Positions 5,795 through 6,425 of a stretch of 6,425 bases of DNA are shown piece after piece (position 1 is the stretch's first letter; each line of letters opens with the position of its first letter). This DNA is from Gammaproteobacteria bacterium (lineage in GTDB: Bacteria; Pseudomonadota; Gammaproteobacteria; Pseudomonadales; Halieaceae). Location of the stretch: NCBI GenBank assembly GCA_029859085.1, contig JAOUDU010000161.1, forward strand, positions 1 through 6,425. The letters are read 5' to 3'. Both the position numbers and the translations under genes were made by a program. Below the pieces are notes generated by a model, which was given only the letters and a program-made list of their open reading frames with translations, did no database searches and was not told the origin of the DNA.

Positions 5795-6425
5795 TCACCT
5801 GGGCCCCACGGATTTTTCGGTACTGATAGCCATCAGTATGCCGAAACCCGCCATCAGGGTGACCACCGAGGTTCCACCGGCGCTCACCAGCGCCAGCGGC
5901 ACCCCCACCACCGGCAACAGGCCGGCGACCATCCCCATATTAACAAAGATATACACAAAAAACGTCAGTGTAAGGCTCCCCGCCATCATCCTGCCGAAAC
6001 TCGACTGCGCCTTGACCCCTATCCAGAAGCCGCGCAGCAGTATCAGCAGGTAAATGCTCATCAGCACCAGCACACCGCGCAGGCCGAATTCCTCCGACAG
6101 GACCGCAATGATGAAATCGGTGTGGCTCTCCGGCAGGAAATCGAGGTGCGACTGTGTGCCGAGGGTCCAGCCCTTGCCGTCCCAGCCCCCGGAGCCAATG
6201 GCGGTCTTCGACTGGATGATATTCCAGCCCGCCCCGAGTTTGTCGCTCTCTGGATCCAGCATGGTGAGAATCCGCTGCTTCTGGTAGTCCTTGAGCACGA
6301 ACATCCAGGCCGGCCAGGCAGAGGCCCCGGCCAGCACCACGGCACCGAATATATAGCGCCAGCCCATGCCTGCCATATACAGCACGAACAGGCCGCTCAC
6401 CGCGATCAACAGGGCGGTGCCCAGG
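5795..6425 (-). CDS. rodA: Rod shape-determining protein RodA (5' partial)
   Basis: SEDS-family peptidoglycan glycosyltransferase that polymerises lipid II for lateral wall growth together with PBP2. The reading frame runs in from the right edge starting with LGTALLI, matching the RodA PDLGTALLI block, so roughly the first 165 residues and the start are outside the window; about 209 residues remain. Visible parts are two membrane helices, the long extracytoplasmic loop with [44 protein letters not shown] and SHTDFI (the HTDF Asp corresponds to the essential SEDS aspartate), and then three C-terminal helices with [10 protein letters not shown] and [10 protein letters not shown]. The usual LPLVSYGG block reads LALVSAGG here (Ala codon 5879–5881). 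The TTG at 6409 is internal and not a start. As the first visible gene of the leftward cluster it probably follows mrdA (PBP2), which is outside the window. Confidence 0.95.
   Translation of the reverse strand, partial: LGTALLIAVSGLFVLYMAGMGWRYIFGAVVLAGASAWPAWMFVLKDYQKQRILTMLDPESDKLGAGWNIIQSKTAIGSGGWDGKGWTLGTQSHLDFLPESHTDFIIAVLSEEFGLRGVLVLMSIYLLILLRGFWIGVKAQSSFGRMMAGSLTLTFFVYIFVNMGMVAGLLPVVGVPLALVSAGGTSVVTLMAGFGILMAISTEKSVGPR

Noticed and set aside
4813..5826. Open frame of 337 codons on the plus strand, longer than mltB itself
   Set aside because: Antisense to mltB, whose catalytic Glu, GYGQFMPSS and signal peptide are all intact; no domain in the antisense translation.
1..6425. A new multi-gene defence, mobile or biosynthetic system
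   Set aside because: Every long frame that holds up is a recognised core gene in a known neighbourhood; no transposase, integrase, toxin pair, CRISPR repeats or RNA gene is visible.

Overview
This 6.4 kb window looks like chromosome from a high-GC gammaproteobacterium. The cell-wall gene order rodA–mltB–rlpA–dacA–ybeD–lipB is a classic gammaproteobacterial cluster, and several proteins carry gammaproteobacterial signatures. A marine Cellvibrionales/Halieaceae-type or pseudomonad-like organism fits, but the genus cannot be fixed by reading alone.

Left part (1–1693, + strand): a two-component pair of the RegB/RegA (PrrB/PrrA, ActS/ActR, RoxS/RoxR) redox family. The membrane sensor kinase is cut off by the left edge. 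It keeps the quinone-site motif (GGASNPF), the HELGTPLAT phosphorylation box and a cysteine exactly 40 residues after the phospho-histidine, the spacing of the redox-active Cys265 of RegB. Its stop overlaps the start of the single-domain-plus-HTH regulator, which ends in the characteristic RegA helix-turn-helix.

Right part (1690–6425, all - strand, read from right to left): the C-terminal half of rodA (SEDS glycosyltransferase, cut by the right edge), mltB (lytic transglycosylase), rlpA (lipoprotein with double-psi beta-barrel and SPOR domain), dacA (D,D-carboxypeptidase), ybeD (DUF493 small protein) and lipB (octanoyltransferase). Gene ends touch or overlap at mltB/rlpA (GTGA) and ybeD/lipB (TGATG), which suggests a co-transcribed unit. 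RodA polymerises glycan, MltB and RlpA cut it, and DacA trims pentapeptides. LipB begins protein lipoylation, and YbeD accompanies it with no settled role.

The two blocks converge, and regA and lipB share the four bases CTAG as overlapping stop codons with no intergenic terminator. The only real non-coding space is about 140 bp between rlpA and dacA. It holds two inverted repeats: a 14-bp-arm dyad that begins at the rlpA stop codon and a perfect 7-bp hairpin in the dacA leader. I see no RNA gene, CRISPR array, complete mobile element or new multi-gene system; the window is mostly ordinary core genome with a few details worth checking.
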